Assembly: GCF_014287635.1 (NCBI RefSeq)
Contig: NZ_JACOPH010000013.1
Coordinates: 21,953 to 85,952 of the forward strand
Reading direction: 5' to 3'
Origin: Roseburia zhanii
Lineage (GTDB): Bacteria; Bacillota; Clostridia; Lachnospirales; Lachnospiraceae
Length of the DNA stretch: 64,000 bases
In this document: positions 42,530-52,337 of the stretch, in pieces
Layout of the letters: each line of letters begins with the position of its first letter
Position numbering within the stretch: position 1 is the first letter of the stretch
The notes under the pieces: model-generated
Databases searched by the model: none
Told to the model about the DNA's origin: nothing
Seen by the model: the letters and a program-made list of their open reading frames with translations, nothing else
Translations under genes and position numbers: made by a program

Positions 42530-44071
42530 ATGAGTAAGAAACCAACAGTACTAATGATCTTAGATGGTTTTGGATTAAATGACAAAACCGAAGGCAATGC
42601 AATAGCACAGGCAAATACACCAACAATTGATAAATTGATGAAAGAATATCCTTTTGTAAAAGGATATGCAAGCGGACTTGCAGTAGGTCTTCCGGACGGA
42701 CAGATGGGTAATTCCGAAGTCGGACACTTAAATATGGGTGCAGGAAGAATTGTATATCAGGAATTAACAAGAATCACAAAAGAGATCGAAGATGGAGATT
42801 TCTTTAAGAATCCGGAATTATTAAAAGCAGTTGAAAATGTAAAGAAAAATAATTCCAATCTGCATTTATATGGTTTATTGTCTGACGGTGGTGTACACAG
42901 CCACATCACACATCTGTATGGATTGTTGGAATTAGCAAAAAGAGAAGGTGTTTCTAATGTCTATGTACACTGTTTCTTAGACGGAAGAGATACTTCCCCG
43001 ACATCAGGAAAAGGATTCATTGAAGAATTAGAAGCAAAAATGAAAGAGATCGGTGTAGGTAAGATCGCATCTATCTGTGGACGTTATTATGTAATGGATC
43101 GTGACAACCGCTGGGATCGTGTAGAAGCTGCTTATAAAGCACTGACAGCAGGAGAAGGCGTAAAAGCAGAGAGCGCAGTAGCAGCAATTACAGATTCTTA
43201 TGCAAATGATAAGACAGATGAATTTGTTCTGCCAACAGTTATTGAAGAGAATGGTGCACCGGTTGCAACGATCAAAGATAATGACAGTGTCATCTTCTTC
43301 AATTTCCGTCCAGACCGTGCAAGAGAGATCACAAGAGCATTCTGTGCAGATGAATTTGACGGATTTGACAGAGCAAAGAGATTAGCACTTACCTATGTAT
43401 GCTTTACCGAATATGATGTGACTATTCCAAATAAAGAGATTGCGTTTAAGAAAGTAGAATTGAAAAATACATTTGGCCAGTTCTTAGCAGACAATGGCAA
43501 GACACAGGCAAGGATCGCAGAAACAGAGAAATATGCACATGTTACCTTCTTCTTTAATGGTGGTGTGGAAGAACCGAATCTGGGAGAAGACCGTATCCTT
43601 GTAAAATCACCAAAAGTAGCTACTTATGATCTTCAGCCAGAGATGAGTGCGCCGGAAGTATGTGATAAATTAGTAGATGCGATCAAATCTGATAAATACG
43701 ATGTGATCATCATTAACTTTGCAAATCCGGATATGGTTGGCCACACCGGTATCATGGAAGCTGCGATCAAGGCAGTAGAAACTGTTGATAATTGTGTTAA
43801 GAGAGCCGTAGATGCATTATTAGAAGTAGACGGACAGATGTTTATCTGTGCCGACCATGGTAATGCAGAACAGCTTATCGATTATGAAACAGGCGAAAGC
43901 TATACAGCACACACAACAAATCCGGTTCCATTCATCTTAGTAAATTATGATCCGGCATATACCTTAAAAGAGAATGGCTGTTTAGCAGACATTATTCCGA
44001 CAATGATCGAAATGATGGGAATGGAACAGCCTGCTGAAATGACAGGAAAGTCATTATTGATCAAAAAATAA
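42530..44071 (+). CDS. gpmI: 2,3-bisphosphoglycerate-independent phosphoglycerate mutase
   Basis: Protein of 513 residues, alkaline-phosphatase fold with two manganese ions. N-terminal LMILDGFGL supplies metal Asp, the phosphorylated Ser is in GNSEVGHLNMGAGR (about 62), followed by HSHITHLYGLLELAK, the DGRDTSP motif, and C-terminal ADHGNAEQ with AHTTNPVPF. It converts 3- to 2-phosphoglycerate. AAGGAG precedes the ATG. It completes the lower-glycolysis genes in this region but is separate from gap-pgk-tpiA. Confidence 0.97.
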   Translation: MSKKPTVLMILDGFGLNDKTEGNAIAQANTPTIDKLMKEYPFVKGYASGLAVGLPDGQMGNSEVGHLNMGAGRIVYQELTRITKEIEDGDFFKNPELLKAVENVKKNNSNLHLYGLLSDGGVHSHITHLYGLLELAKREGVSNVYVHCFLDGRDTSPTSGKGFIEELEAKMKEIGVGKIASICGRYYVMDRDNRWDRVEAAYKALTAGEGVKAESAVAAITDSYANDKTDEFVLPTVIEENGAPVATIKDNDSVIFFNFRPDRAREITRAFCADEFDGFDRAKRLALTYVCFTEYDVTIPNKEIAFKKVELKNTFGQFLADNGKTQARIAETEKYAHVTFFFNGGVEEPNLGEDRILVKSPKVATYDLQPEMSAPEVCDKLVDAIKSDKYDVIIINFANPDMVGHTGIMEAAIKAVETVDNCVKRAVDALLEVDGQMFICADHGNAEQLIDYETGESYTAHTTNPVPFILVNYDPAYTLKENGCLADIIPTMIEMMGMEQPAEMTGKSLLIKK

Positions 44072-44286
44072 GACAAACTGTTGAAAGTGACAGAAAGAAG
44101 ATTGTGCATTATGCATAAGTTTATGTGAGATATTTTTCAAAATCCGTAAAACAGCATAAATAAATTGTTTGAGTTGTTTTCGGATTTAAGGAAAATAATT
44201 CTCATTTATCAAAAAAATAGTAATATTTTTGTAAAAATAAAATGTAATTCACGAAATTTTCACGATCAAAGTAAACAGCCTGTTTC

Positions 44287-44315
44287 TTGACAAATATTTG
44301 CAGAAATGGCATAAT
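44287..44315 (+). promoter_or_regulatory. Promoter of the HPr-like gene
   Basis: TTGACA (44287-44292), 17 bases, CATAAT (44310-44315). The remainder of the gap from 44072 is AT-rich without a gene. Confidence 0.7.
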
Positions 44316-44373
44316 TCATCCGATATCAGGGAAAACTATAATTATTATTTTAGTTTTGAAAGGAATGATCATT

Positions 44374-44601
44374 ATGACAGAGAAGAAGATACAGTTTGAA
44401 AATACAGCAGATGTAGAAAAGTTTGTGAAAATGGCAGGACAATGTGATTTTGAAATTGATATTCTTTACCAGCATGTTTATGTAGATGCAAAATCGCTGC
44501 TTGGGATGTTAGGACTTGGATTAGCAAAAGAACTGACAGTGCAGTATTTTGGGGAAAATGCGGATTTCGAAAAAATGTTAAAACATTATGCAGCAGCATA
44601 A
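44374..44601 (+). CDS. HPr-like protein lacking the phospho-histidine (Crh-like)
   Basis: Protein of 75 residues, start behind AAAGGAATG. The C-terminal half VDAKSLLGMLGLGLAKELTV aligns with the HPr/Crh segment around Ser46, giving Ser41 in the right context. The N-terminal region corresponding to GIHARPAG reads DVEKFVKMAGQCDF and has no His. It thus resembles Crh, the Bacillus HPr paralogue that works only in catabolite repression via phospho-Ser. Function is inferred; an HPr kinase gene is not in the window. Confidence 0.65.
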   Translation: MTEKKIQFENTADVEKFVKMAGQCDFEIDILYQHVYVDAKSLLGMLGLGLAKELTVQYFGENADFEKMLKHYAAA

Positions 44602-44616
44602 GCAGATCTAAAAAAG

Positions 44617-44659
44617 GAAGTATTGTATCCGGGAATAGAACAATACTTCTTTTTTTTTG
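44617..44659 (+). terminator. Terminator of the HPr-like gene
   Basis: GAAGTATTGT (44617-44626) pairs with ACAATACTTC (44640-44649), followed by nine T. Confidence 0.9.
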
Positions 44660-44662
44660 TGT

Positions 44663-44757
44663 TATAATGTTACTATTCGCAGCTGGTTACGAAGCAGGCT
44701 TTGAAACACGAAGTGCGGGATTGCGAATGTAAGGGAAGCAGCTGTGCATAGTAACGG
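44663..44757 (+). promoter_or_regulatory. Extended -10 promoter and hairpin leader of the nuclease-helicase gene
   Basis: TGT-TATAAT (TATAAT at 44663-44668) is an extended -10 box. GTTACTAT-n3-CAGCTG (44669-44685) is mirrored by CAGCTG-n3-ATAGTAAC (44739-44755). The inner part contains ATTCGCA/TGCGAAT, an alternative pairing. Confidence 0.45.
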
Positions 44758-44789
44758 AATATTAAGACAGAAAGTGATGGAGAGAGTCT

Positions 44790-47144
44790 ATGCAGGAACA
44801 ACTTCCGGTCATTAAAGTATCTGTACGGAATTTAGTAGAATTTATCCTGCGTTCCGGGGATATTGACAATCGAATCAGTTTAGGACAACGTGCAGATGCC
44901 ATGCAGGAGGGAAGCCGTATGCACCGCAAGATCCAACGGCGGATGGGAGCTTCTTATCAGGCGGAAGTACCGCTTGCGATACAGATAGAAACCGCAAAAT
45001 ATGTACTTTTGGTAGAGGGAAGGGCAGACGGTATTATACTAGAAGAACAGGTAACGGTTGACGAGATCAAAGGTGTCTATCAGAATCTTGAGTATTTAGA
45101 GAAACCGGTTGCAGTGCACAAGGCACAGGCGATGTGCTATGCCTATATCTATGCCAGCCAGCATGAATTAGAAGAAATTTCCGTACAGATGACTTACTGT
45201 AATCTTGACACAGAGGAGATCAGGAGATTTAAAGAAACATTTTTGCTGTTTGATCTTGAAAACTGGTTTTATACGCTGATCGGACAATATGCAAAGTGGG
45301 CAGATTTTCAGGTGGAATGGAAAAAGAGGATGGTATCATCGATCACAGATCTGCAATTTCCCTATGCATACCGCAGAGGACAGAAAGAATTAGCAGGTGA
45401 TGTGTACCGCACGATCCTCCGTAAGAAAAATCTTTTTATTCAGGCACCAACAGGTACCGGAAAGACACTTTCTACGATTTTTCCATCTGTAAAAGCGGTT
45501 GGAGAAGGTTTAGCAGATAAAATTTTCTATCTGACAGCAAAAACAATCACAGGAACGGTAGCAAGGGAAACATTTTCTCTGTTGGAGGAACATGGATATC
45601 GGGCAAAGATCATTCAGATCACAGCAAAAGAGAAGATGTGTCTGTGTGAAGAAATGGACTGCAATCCAATCCATTGTCCCTATGCAAAAGGGCATTATGA
45701 CCGGGTAAATGATGCGGTATATGATCTTCTGATGAAACAGGATCTTTTTTCAAGAGAAGTGTTATTAGAACAGGCAGAAAATTATCAGGTCTGTCCGTTT
45801 GAAATGAGTTTAGATGCAGCTATCTGGTCAGATGATATTATCTGTGACTATAATTATGCATTTGATCCGAATGTCTATCTGAAACGTTTTTTTGGAGAAG
45901 GACAGAAGGGAGATTACATTTTTTTAGTAGATGAAGCACATAATCTTGTGGAACGCGGCAGAGAGATGTACAGTGCAGAATTATATAAGGAAGATTTTCT
46001 TGCAATGCGGAAATTGTTAAAAGATCAGGACGATAAACTGATTAAGGCATTGACAAGGTGTAACCAGATCTTTTTAGAATATAAACGGGAATGTGATACC
46101 TGCATGGTCTGTGAAGACGATATCAGCCTTTTTATTTTTGCACTCATGCGTTTAGCGGAGCGGTTAGACCTCTTTTTACGGAAACAAAGAGAGCATCCGA
46201 AGAAAAAGGAAATCTTAGAGTTTTATCTGAACCTTCGGAATTTTTTGAATATCTATGAAAGAGTGGACGAGCGGTACGTGATCTATACAGAACATGAGGC
46301 TGATGGAAGATTTAAGATGCGTCTGTTCTGCGTAGATCCTTCATATAATCTGCAGGAATGTTTAGACAAGGGAAAATCAACCATCTTTTTTTCCGCAACG
46401 TTGCTGCCGGTGCAGTATTATAAGGAGATGCTTAGTACCAGGGAGGATAACTATGCCATTTATGCACAGACTTCTTTTGAGGAAGAACAGAAGTTATTGC
46501 TGATCGGAAAGGATGTCAGCAGCCGGTATAAACGGAGAAACGAGAGTGAGTTTCAGAAAATGGCGGCATATATTGCGGATATCACAGCGGCAAAAGCAGG
46601 AAATTATATGGTATTTTTTCCATCTTACAAGATGTTAGATGAGGTCTATGAGCAGTTTCTTAAGATAGCACCGGTAGAGGTGCAGCTTTTAAAACAGGAA
46701 AGCGGCATGACAGAGGTAGAAAGAGAAGAATTTTTACAGGCATTTGCAAATGGATCAAAAGATGCATTGGTCGCATTTTGTGTCTTAGGCGGGATTTTTG
46801 GAGAAGGGATCGATCTAAAACAGGAGCAGTTGATCGGAGCGGTCATTATAGGAACAGGACTGCCGCAGATCGGTAATGAGCGGGAAATTTTAAAAGCATA
46901 TTATGATAAAAAAGCGGACGAGGGATTTGATTATGCATACCGCTATCCCGGAATGAATAAGGTGCTTCAGGCTGCCGGGCGAGTCATCCGCACCATAGAC
47001 GACCGGGGAGTGATCGCATTATTAGATGAGCGTTTCTTAGAAAGCAGCAATCAAAGGCTGTTTCCAAGAGAGTGGACAAAATACCAGATATGCGATATGG
47101 ATAATGTCAGCCGGAAACTATCTGATTTCTGGCAGCAGTTTTAG
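44790..47144 (+). CDS. PD-(D/E)XK nuclease fused to a DinG/Rad3-type Fe-S helicase
   Basis: Protein of 784 residues. The N-terminal 190 residues carry a RecB/Cas4-like nuclease core: Asp80 in EGRADG, Glu92 and Lys94 in VDEIKG, and the QAMCYAYIY motif. The helicase part has Walker A APTGTGKTLS (about 219-228), Cys residues of an Fe-S cluster between about 284 and 335 (MCLCEEMDCNPIHC ... CPF), the DEAH box VDEAHN (about 381-386), and C-terminal QAAGRVIRTIDDRG. It probably repairs or processes DNA ends or R-loops with 5'-3' polarity. Its 3' end overlaps the convergent LysR gene by 27 bases. Confidence 0.88.
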   Translation: MQEQLPVIKVSVRNLVEFILRSGDIDNRISLGQRADAMQEGSRMHRKIQRRMGASYQAEVPLAIQIETAKYVLLVEGRADGIILEEQVTVDEIKGVYQNLEYLEKPVAVHKAQAMCYAYIYASQHELEEISVQMTYCNLDTEEIRRFKETFLLFDLENWFYTLIGQYAKWADFQVEWKKRMVSSITDLQFPYAYRRGQKELAGDVYRTILRKKNLFIQAPTGTGKTLSTIFPSVKAVGEGLADKIFYLTAKTITGTVARETFSLLEEHGYRAKIIQITAKEKMCLCEEMDCNPIHCPYAKGHYDRVNDAVYDLLMKQDLFSREVLLEQAENYQVCPFEMSLDAAIWSDDIICDYNYAFDPNVYLKRFFGEGQKGDYIFLVDEAHNLVERGREMYSAELYKEDFLAMRKLLKDQDDKLIKALTRCNQIFLEYKRECDTCMVCEDDISLFIFALMRLAERLDLFLRKQREHPKKKEILEFYLNLRNFLNIYERVDERYVIYTEHEADGRFKMRLFCVDPSYNLQECLDKGKSTIFFSATLLPVQYYKEMLSTREDNYAIYAQTSFEEEQKLLLIGKDVSSRYKRRNESEFQKMAAYIADITAAKAGNYMVFFPSYKMLDEVYEQFLKIAPVEVQLLKQESGMTEVEREEFLQAFANGSKDALVAFCVLGGIFGEGIDLKQEQLIGAVIIGTGLPQIGNEREILKAYYDKKADEGFDYAYRYPGMNKVLQAAGRVIRTIDDRGVIALLDERFLESSNQRLFPREWTKYQICDMDNVSRKLSDFWQQF

Positions 47145-48005
47145 AAATTCTTCCGTTGATGCAGAAACCGGCAGGTTGGTATTGACCGATATCGCCATGC
47201 GTCTGGCAGGTATTTTTTCTCTGGTATGTAAGACATAGAGGTCTTTGGACTCTGTTGTCAGGCAGTAATCAGGAATAAAGGCGATTCCAAGCCCGATCTT
47301 TGCAAGGTCTATTAGAAGATCATTACTGCTGAGTTCAATCTCCGGGATCAGTTCTAACTGATGCTGTAAAAAGAGATTATGAAGGAAATCGCTGGTCGTA
47401 CTTTTACGGTCTAACATTAAGATCGGATATTGTTTCAGTTCTTCAAAAGAAATTTCCTGTTGTTTCAGATCAAAATAAGAAGGGTTTGCAATGAAAACAT
47501 CATGAAATTCACAGACTGTTTTCTGGACATAGGAATGATTGAGCCTGGAATTTGGAAGATTACTGACGATCAGGTCAACTTTTCCCTGTTCAAGCAGATC
47601 CACACAGGATAAAGACGTTGCATTCGTTACTTTGATCGGGACATTCGGAAATTTCTTGTGAAATTCGTTGATATAGGGCACTAAAAAATAGCGGCAGATC
47701 GTATCGGTTGCTCCGATATGAAGCTGTCCAAGCCCCATGGATTTACTGTCTAATAACTGGTTTTCACCACGGCGTATCAGATTCATGGCAGGTTCGATAT
47801 GTTTGAGCAGAATTTCACCGGCAGCAGTCAGCTGCACTTTCTTTGTGCTCCGGATAAAAAGAGGCTGTTCTAATTTCCGTTCTAATGTTTTGATGGACTG
47901 GCTGACAGCAGACTGTGAGATAAAAAGCTGTTTGCTGGCATCGGAAAAACTTAAAGATGTAGCAACATGATAAAAAACTTTATAAAGTTCGTAATTGATG
48001 TCCAT
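47118..48005 (-). CDS. LysR-family transcriptional regulator
   Basis: Protein of 295 residues. The N-terminal winged HTH is YKVFYHVATSLSFSDASKQL followed by ISQSAVSQSIKTLERKLEQP. The effector domain (about 90-290) binds an unknown small ligand. It is divergent from purL, and a 31-bp perfect palindrome lies in the spacer, the likely site of autoregulation and perhaps of control of the divergent transcript. AAAGGGGGA precedes the start. Confidence 0.92.
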   Translation of the reverse strand: MDINYELYKVFYHVATSLSFSDASKQLFISQSAVSQSIKTLERKLEQPLFIRSTKKVQLTAAGEILLKHIEPAMNLIRRGENQLLDSKSMGLGQLHIGATDTICRYFLVPYINEFHKKFPNVPIKVTNATSLSCVDLLEQGKVDLIVSNLPNSRLNHSYVQKTVCEFHDVFIANPSYFDLKQQEISFEELKQYPILMLDRKSTTSDFLHNLFLQHQLELIPEIELSSNDLLIDLAKIGLGIAFIPDYCLTTESKDLYVLHTREKIPARRMAISVNTNLPVSASTEEFLKLLPEIR

Positions 48006-48075
48006 GGAAAATCCCCCTTTTTTAATACAAGTCAGAAAACCTGCTGTTTTGACTGAAAAAAATTATTTGAGTTTA

Positions 48076-48106
48076 ATAATATTATAAGTTATACTTATAA
48101 TATTAT
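48076..48106. promoter_or_regulatory. Perfect palindrome, probable LysR operator
   Basis: ATAATATTATAAGT (48076-48089), centre TAT, ACTTATAATATTAT (48093-48106). It lies 70 bases upstream of the LysR gene and 226 bases before purL. The rest of the 326-base spacer shows TCAGAA/TTCTGA pairing near 48242-48280 in the purL leader and no gene. Confidence 0.6.
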
Positions 48107-48331
48107 CAATCATATGTGCATAAAGATTTAGCGGTGTGTGTAAAAAATGCAGTATTAGATTTACTTCTAAATTGAATAAGACATATTAATTATACTAATT
48201 GATAAAATCGTGATATGATAAGATACAAAGGAGCAGAAGGTCAGAAATCGGTTCTGTTTGCAGGATAGGAGTTCTGACTTGTTGATCTGTATGTATCAAA
48301 TGATCTGTTACAGAAAAATGGAGGGTGACCA

Positions 48332-51300
48332 ATGAGCAGTGTAAGAAGAATCTATGTTGAGAAAAAGCCGGCTTATGCAGTAAAAGCCAAAGAATTAAAG
48401 GCTGAGATCAAAAGCTATCTTGGTATCAAAACAGTAGAAAATGTACGTGTGTTAATTCGTTATGATATTGAAAATATTTCCGGTGCAACTTATGAAAAAG
48501 CAATCCGCACCGTTTTTTCCGAGCCGCCGGTTGATGATGTATATGAAGAAACATTTGATTTAAAAGGAGCTAGAACGTTCAGTGTGGAATTTTTACCGGG
48601 ACAGTTCGACCAGAGAGCAGATTCCGCAGAACAGTGTGTAAAACTGTTAAATGAAAATGAAGAACCGATCATCCGGTCTGCAACGACCTATGTGATCGAA
48701 GGAGATATTACAGACGAGCAGTTTGCAGCGATCAAGAATCACTGTATCAATCCGGTAGATTCAAGAGAAACCGATTTAGAGAAACCGGATACTTTAGTAC
48801 AGAAGTTTGAAGAACCGGCAGATGTTAAGATCTTCGATGGTTTTACAGCTATGGCAGAAGATGCTTTAAAAGAATTATATCTGTCCTTAAATTTAGCAAT
48901 GACATTTAAGGATTTCCTTCATATCCAGAACTATTTTAAAAATGAAGAAAAACGTGATCCGTCCATGACAGAGATCCGTGTGTTAGATACATACTGGTCA
49001 GACCACTGCCGTCATACCACATTCTCTACAGAATTAAAGGACGTTACTTTTGGCGAAGGTGATTATAAAAAACCGATGCAGGATACATACGAAGATTATC
49101 TTGCAACACATAAAAATCTCTATGAAGGCAGAAGTGATAAATTTGTCTGCTTAATGGACATTGCTTTAATGGCTATGAAACGTCTGAAAAAAGAAGGCAA
49201 GTTAGAAGATCAGGAAGAATCCGACGAGATCAATGCTTGTTCTATCGTTGTTCCGGTCGAAGTAGATGGAAAAGTAGAAGAATGGCTTGTGAATTTTAAA
49301 AATGAAACACATAACCATCCGACAGAAATTGAGCCATTTGGTGGTGCAGCAACCTGTCTTGGTGGTGCGATCCGTGATCCATTGTCAGGACGTACCTATG
49401 TATATCAGGCAATGCGTGTGACAGGTGCAGCAGATCCTACAGTATCTGTAAAAGATACGATGGAAGGAAAACTTCCACAGAAGAAGATCGTAAGAAGTGC
49501 CGCAAGCGGTTATAGTTCCTATGGTAACCAGATCGGTCTTGCAACCGGATATGTCAAAGAAGTTTATCATCCGAACTACGTTGCAAAACGTATGGAGATC
49601 GGTGCCGTTATGGGTGCAGCTCCAAGACGTGCCGTACAGAGATTAAATTCTGATCCGGATGATATCATTATCTTATTAGGCGGACGTACCGGACGTGATG
49701 GCTGTGGTGGAGCAACAGGTTCTTCAAAGGCACACAATACAGCATCCATTGATACCTGTGGTGCTGAAGTTCAGAAAGGTAATGCACCGACAGAACGTAA
49801 GATCCAGCGTCTTTTCCGCAGGGAAGAAGTCAGCCATATCATCAAAAAATGTAATGACTTTGGTGCAGGTGGTGTATCTGTAGCGATCGGAGAATTAGCA
49901 CCGGGACTTCGTGTAGATCTAGATAAAGTACCAAAGAAATATGCAGGACTTGATGGAACAGAAATTGCAATTTCTGAATCACAGGAACGTATGGCAGTTG
50001 TTGTAGCACCGGAAGATGTTGATACATTCTTAGGTTATGCAAAAGAAGAAAACTTAGAAGCTGTCAAAGTTGCAGTTGTAACAAAAGAGCCTCGTTTGGT
50101 ATTAAGCTGGAGAGGAAAAGAAATCGTTAATATTTCCCGTGCTTTCTTAGATACAAACGGTGCACATCAGGAAACATCTGTTGCTGTAGACATTCCGGCA
50201 AAAGCAGACAGTTATTTAGATAAGATCTCTACACCGGCAGTCAAAGCCGCTTTAGAGAAACAGGATAAAAAAGCTGCATGGTTGGCAGAACTTGCAGATT
50301 TAAACGTATGCTCCCAGAAAGGACTTGTAGAAATGTTTGACGGTTCTATCGGAGCAGGAAGTGTATACATGCCATATGGTGGACGTTATCAGTTGACAGA
50401 AACACAGAGTATGGTTGCAAAACTTCCGGTTGCAAAAGGAAAAACAGATGTAGTTACCATGATGAGTTATGGATTTGATCCATATTTATCTTCATGGAGT
50501 CCATATCATGGTGCAGTTTATGCAGTATTAGAGTCTGTATCAAGAATCGTAACAGCAGGTGGAGATTTTAATAAGATCCGTTTTACATTCCAGGAATATT
50601 TCCGCAGAATGTCAGAAGAACCATCCCGCTGGAGCCAGCCGCTTGCAGCATTATTAGGTGCATACAGTGCACAGATCGGTTTCGGACTGCCATCGATCGG
50701 TGGAAAAGACAGTATGTCAGGAAGTTTTAATGAAATCGATGTACCACCGACATTAGTATCTTTTGCAGTAGATGTAGCAAAAGAGAAAAATATCATTACA
50801 CCGGAATTGAAGGCAGCAGGCAATACACTCATGTTCTTTACGATTGAAAAAGATGCTTATGACCTTCCGGTATATACACAGGTTATGAAATTATATGATA
50901 CGATCCATAAACTGACAGATACAAGAGCAATCGTATCAGCATATGCATTAGATGGAAAAGGACTTGCAGCAGCAGTCAGCAAAATGGCATTTGGTAATAA
51001 ACTTGGTGTAACGATCGAGGCATCTGTTAGTGAAGATGTATTGTTTGCACCGGGATTTGGTAATATCGTAGCAGAAGTTCCGGCAGACAAGACCGCAGAA
51101 GTAACCAGAGCAATGGAAGAAGCAGGACTGTCTGCATATGTATCAACAGTAGGTAGTGTCAATGAGAAACAGACATTTATCTGGGGCGGTATGCAGATCT
51201 CTATGGATGAGGCACTTTCAGCATGGACAAATACTTTAGAAAAAGTATTCCCGACACGCGCAACAGAGGATACAGAAACGGTTGATACCGATGTTTACAA

Positions 51301-52135
51301 AACAGATAAGATCTATATCTGTAAGAATAAAGTGGCAAAACCAACCGTATTTATTCCGGTATTTCCGGGAACAAACTGTGAATATGACAGTGCAAAAGTA
51401 TTTGAAGCAGCAGGCGCAGATGTCATCACCAAAGTATTTAAAAACCTGAATGCAGAAGACATCCGTGATTCTGTCGATATTTTTGAAAAAGCGATCGCAC
51501 AGTCACAGATCATCATGTTCCCGGGTGGATTTTCCGCAGGTGATGAACCGGAAGGCTCTGCAAAATTCTTTGCAACTGCATTTAGAAATGCAAAATTAAC
51601 AGAAGCAGTCAATAAGCTGTTAAATGAGAGAGATGGTCTGATGTTAGGTATCTGTAACGGATTCCAGGCATTGATCAAATTAGGATTAGTACCTTACGGA
51701 ACAATCACAGAGCAGAAAACAGATTCACCGACTCTGACATACAATACGATCGGACGGCATATCAGCAAGATGGTCTACACGAAAGTTGTTACCAATAAGT
51801 CCCCATGGTTAGCAGGAGCAACCGTAGGAGCAACTTATTGTAATCCGGCTTCTCATGGAGAAGGTCGTTTTGTTGCACCAAAAGAATGGGTAGACAAGTT
51901 ATTTGCAAATGGACAGGTCGCAACACAGTATGTCAATGAAGACGGACAGCCAACGATGGATGAAGAATGGAATGTCAATGGTTCTTATGCATCAATCGAA
52001 GGTATTACCAGTCCGGACGGACGTATCCTTGGTAAAATGTCACATGCAGAAAGACGCGGAGAGTCCGTTGCCATCAATATCTATGGCGAGCAGGATATGA
52101 AGCTGTTTGAATCTGGTGTGAATTATTTTAAATAG
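48332..52135 (+). CDS. purL: Phosphoribosylformylglycinamidine synthase, single-chain
   Basis: Protein of 1267 residues, the long form with PurS-like start, two ATP-grasp-related halves and a C-terminal glutaminase. Visible motifs: SDHCRHTTF, NETHNHPTEIEPFGGAATCL, GIGGKDSMSGSF-type repeats (LPSIGGKDSMSGSF), and the glutaminase part FPGTNCEYDSA, MFPGGFSAGDEPEG, with nucleophile Cys in GICNGFQALIKLG. It performs step four of purine synthesis. TGGAGGGTGA precedes the ATG. No other pur genes are adjacent. Confidence 0.97.
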   Translation: MSSVRRIYVEKKPAYAVKAKELKAEIKSYLGIKTVENVRVLIRYDIENISGATYEKAIRTVFSEPPVDDVYEETFDLKGARTFSVEFLPGQFDQRADSAEQCVKLLNENEEPIIRSATTYVIEGDITDEQFAAIKNHCINPVDSRETDLEKPDTLVQKFEEPADVKIFDGFTAMAEDALKELYLSLNLAMTFKDFLHIQNYFKNEEKRDPSMTEIRVLDTYWSDHCRHTTFSTELKDVTFGEGDYKKPMQDTYEDYLATHKNLYEGRSDKFVCLMDIALMAMKRLKKEGKLEDQEESDEINACSIVVPVEVDGKVEEWLVNFKNETHNHPTEIEPFGGAATCLGGAIRDPLSGRTYVYQAMRVTGAADPTVSVKDTMEGKLPQKKIVRSAASGYSSYGNQIGLATGYVKEVYHPNYVAKRMEIGAVMGAAPRRAVQRLNSDPDDIIILLGGRTGRDGCGGATGSSKAHNTASIDTCGAEVQKGNAPTERKIQRLFRREEVSHIIKKCNDFGAGGVSVAIGELAPGLRVDLDKVPKKYAGLDGTEIAISESQERMAVVVAPEDVDTFLGYAKEENLEAVKVAVVTKEPRLVLSWRGKEIVNISRAFLDTNGAHQETSVAVDIPAKADSYLDKISTPAVKAALEKQDKKAAWLAELADLNVCSQKGLVEMFDGSIGAGSVYMPYGGRYQLTETQSMVAKLPVAKGKTDVVTMMSYGFDPYLSSWSPYHGAVYAVLESVSRIVTAGGDFNKIRFTFQEYFRRMSEEPSRWSQPLAALLGAYSAQIGFGLPSIGGKDSMSGSFNEIDVPPTLVSFAVDVAKEKNIITPELKAAGNTLMFFTIEKDAYDLPVYTQVMKLYDTIHKLTDTRAIVSAYALDGKGLAAAVSKMAFGNKLGVTIEASVSEDVLFAPGFGNIVAEVPADKTAEVTRAMEEAGLSAYVSTVGSVNEKQTFIWGGMQISMDEALSAWTNTLEKVFPTRATEDTETVDTDVYKTDKIYICKNKVAKPTVFIPVFPGTNCEYDSAKVFEAAGADVITKVFKNLNAEDIRDSVDIFEKAIAQSQIIMFPGGFSAGDEPEGSAKFFATAFRNAKLTEAVNKLLNERDGLMLGICNGFQALIKLGLVPYGTITEQKTDSPTLTYNTIGRHISKMVYTKVVTNKSPWLAGATVGATYCNPASHGEGRFVAPKEWVDKLFANGQVATQYVNEDGQPTMDEEWNVNGSYASIEGITSPDGRILGKMSHAERRGESVAINIYGEQDMKLFESGVNYFK

Positions 52136-52161
52136 GATATTAAAATTACACATTATTTCAG

Positions 52162-52190
52162 GACTCCGGTATTCAGCCGGAGTCATTTTC
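52162..52190 (+). terminator. Terminator of purL
   Basis: GACTCCGG (52162-52169) pairs with CCGGAGTC (52177-52184), followed by ATTTTC. Confidence 0.8.
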
Positions 52191-52337
52191 TTATTAAAAC
52201 AAGAGAGTTATCCGCTTCATGGTCATGAAAAAATCAGTGGGATTGGGTACAGATTATTTTTTTCAATCGCATTTAAAGACCGGATATGGTACAATAAATT
52301 GCAAATGAATTTTGAGCAGATAAAGAGGTATGTATAA

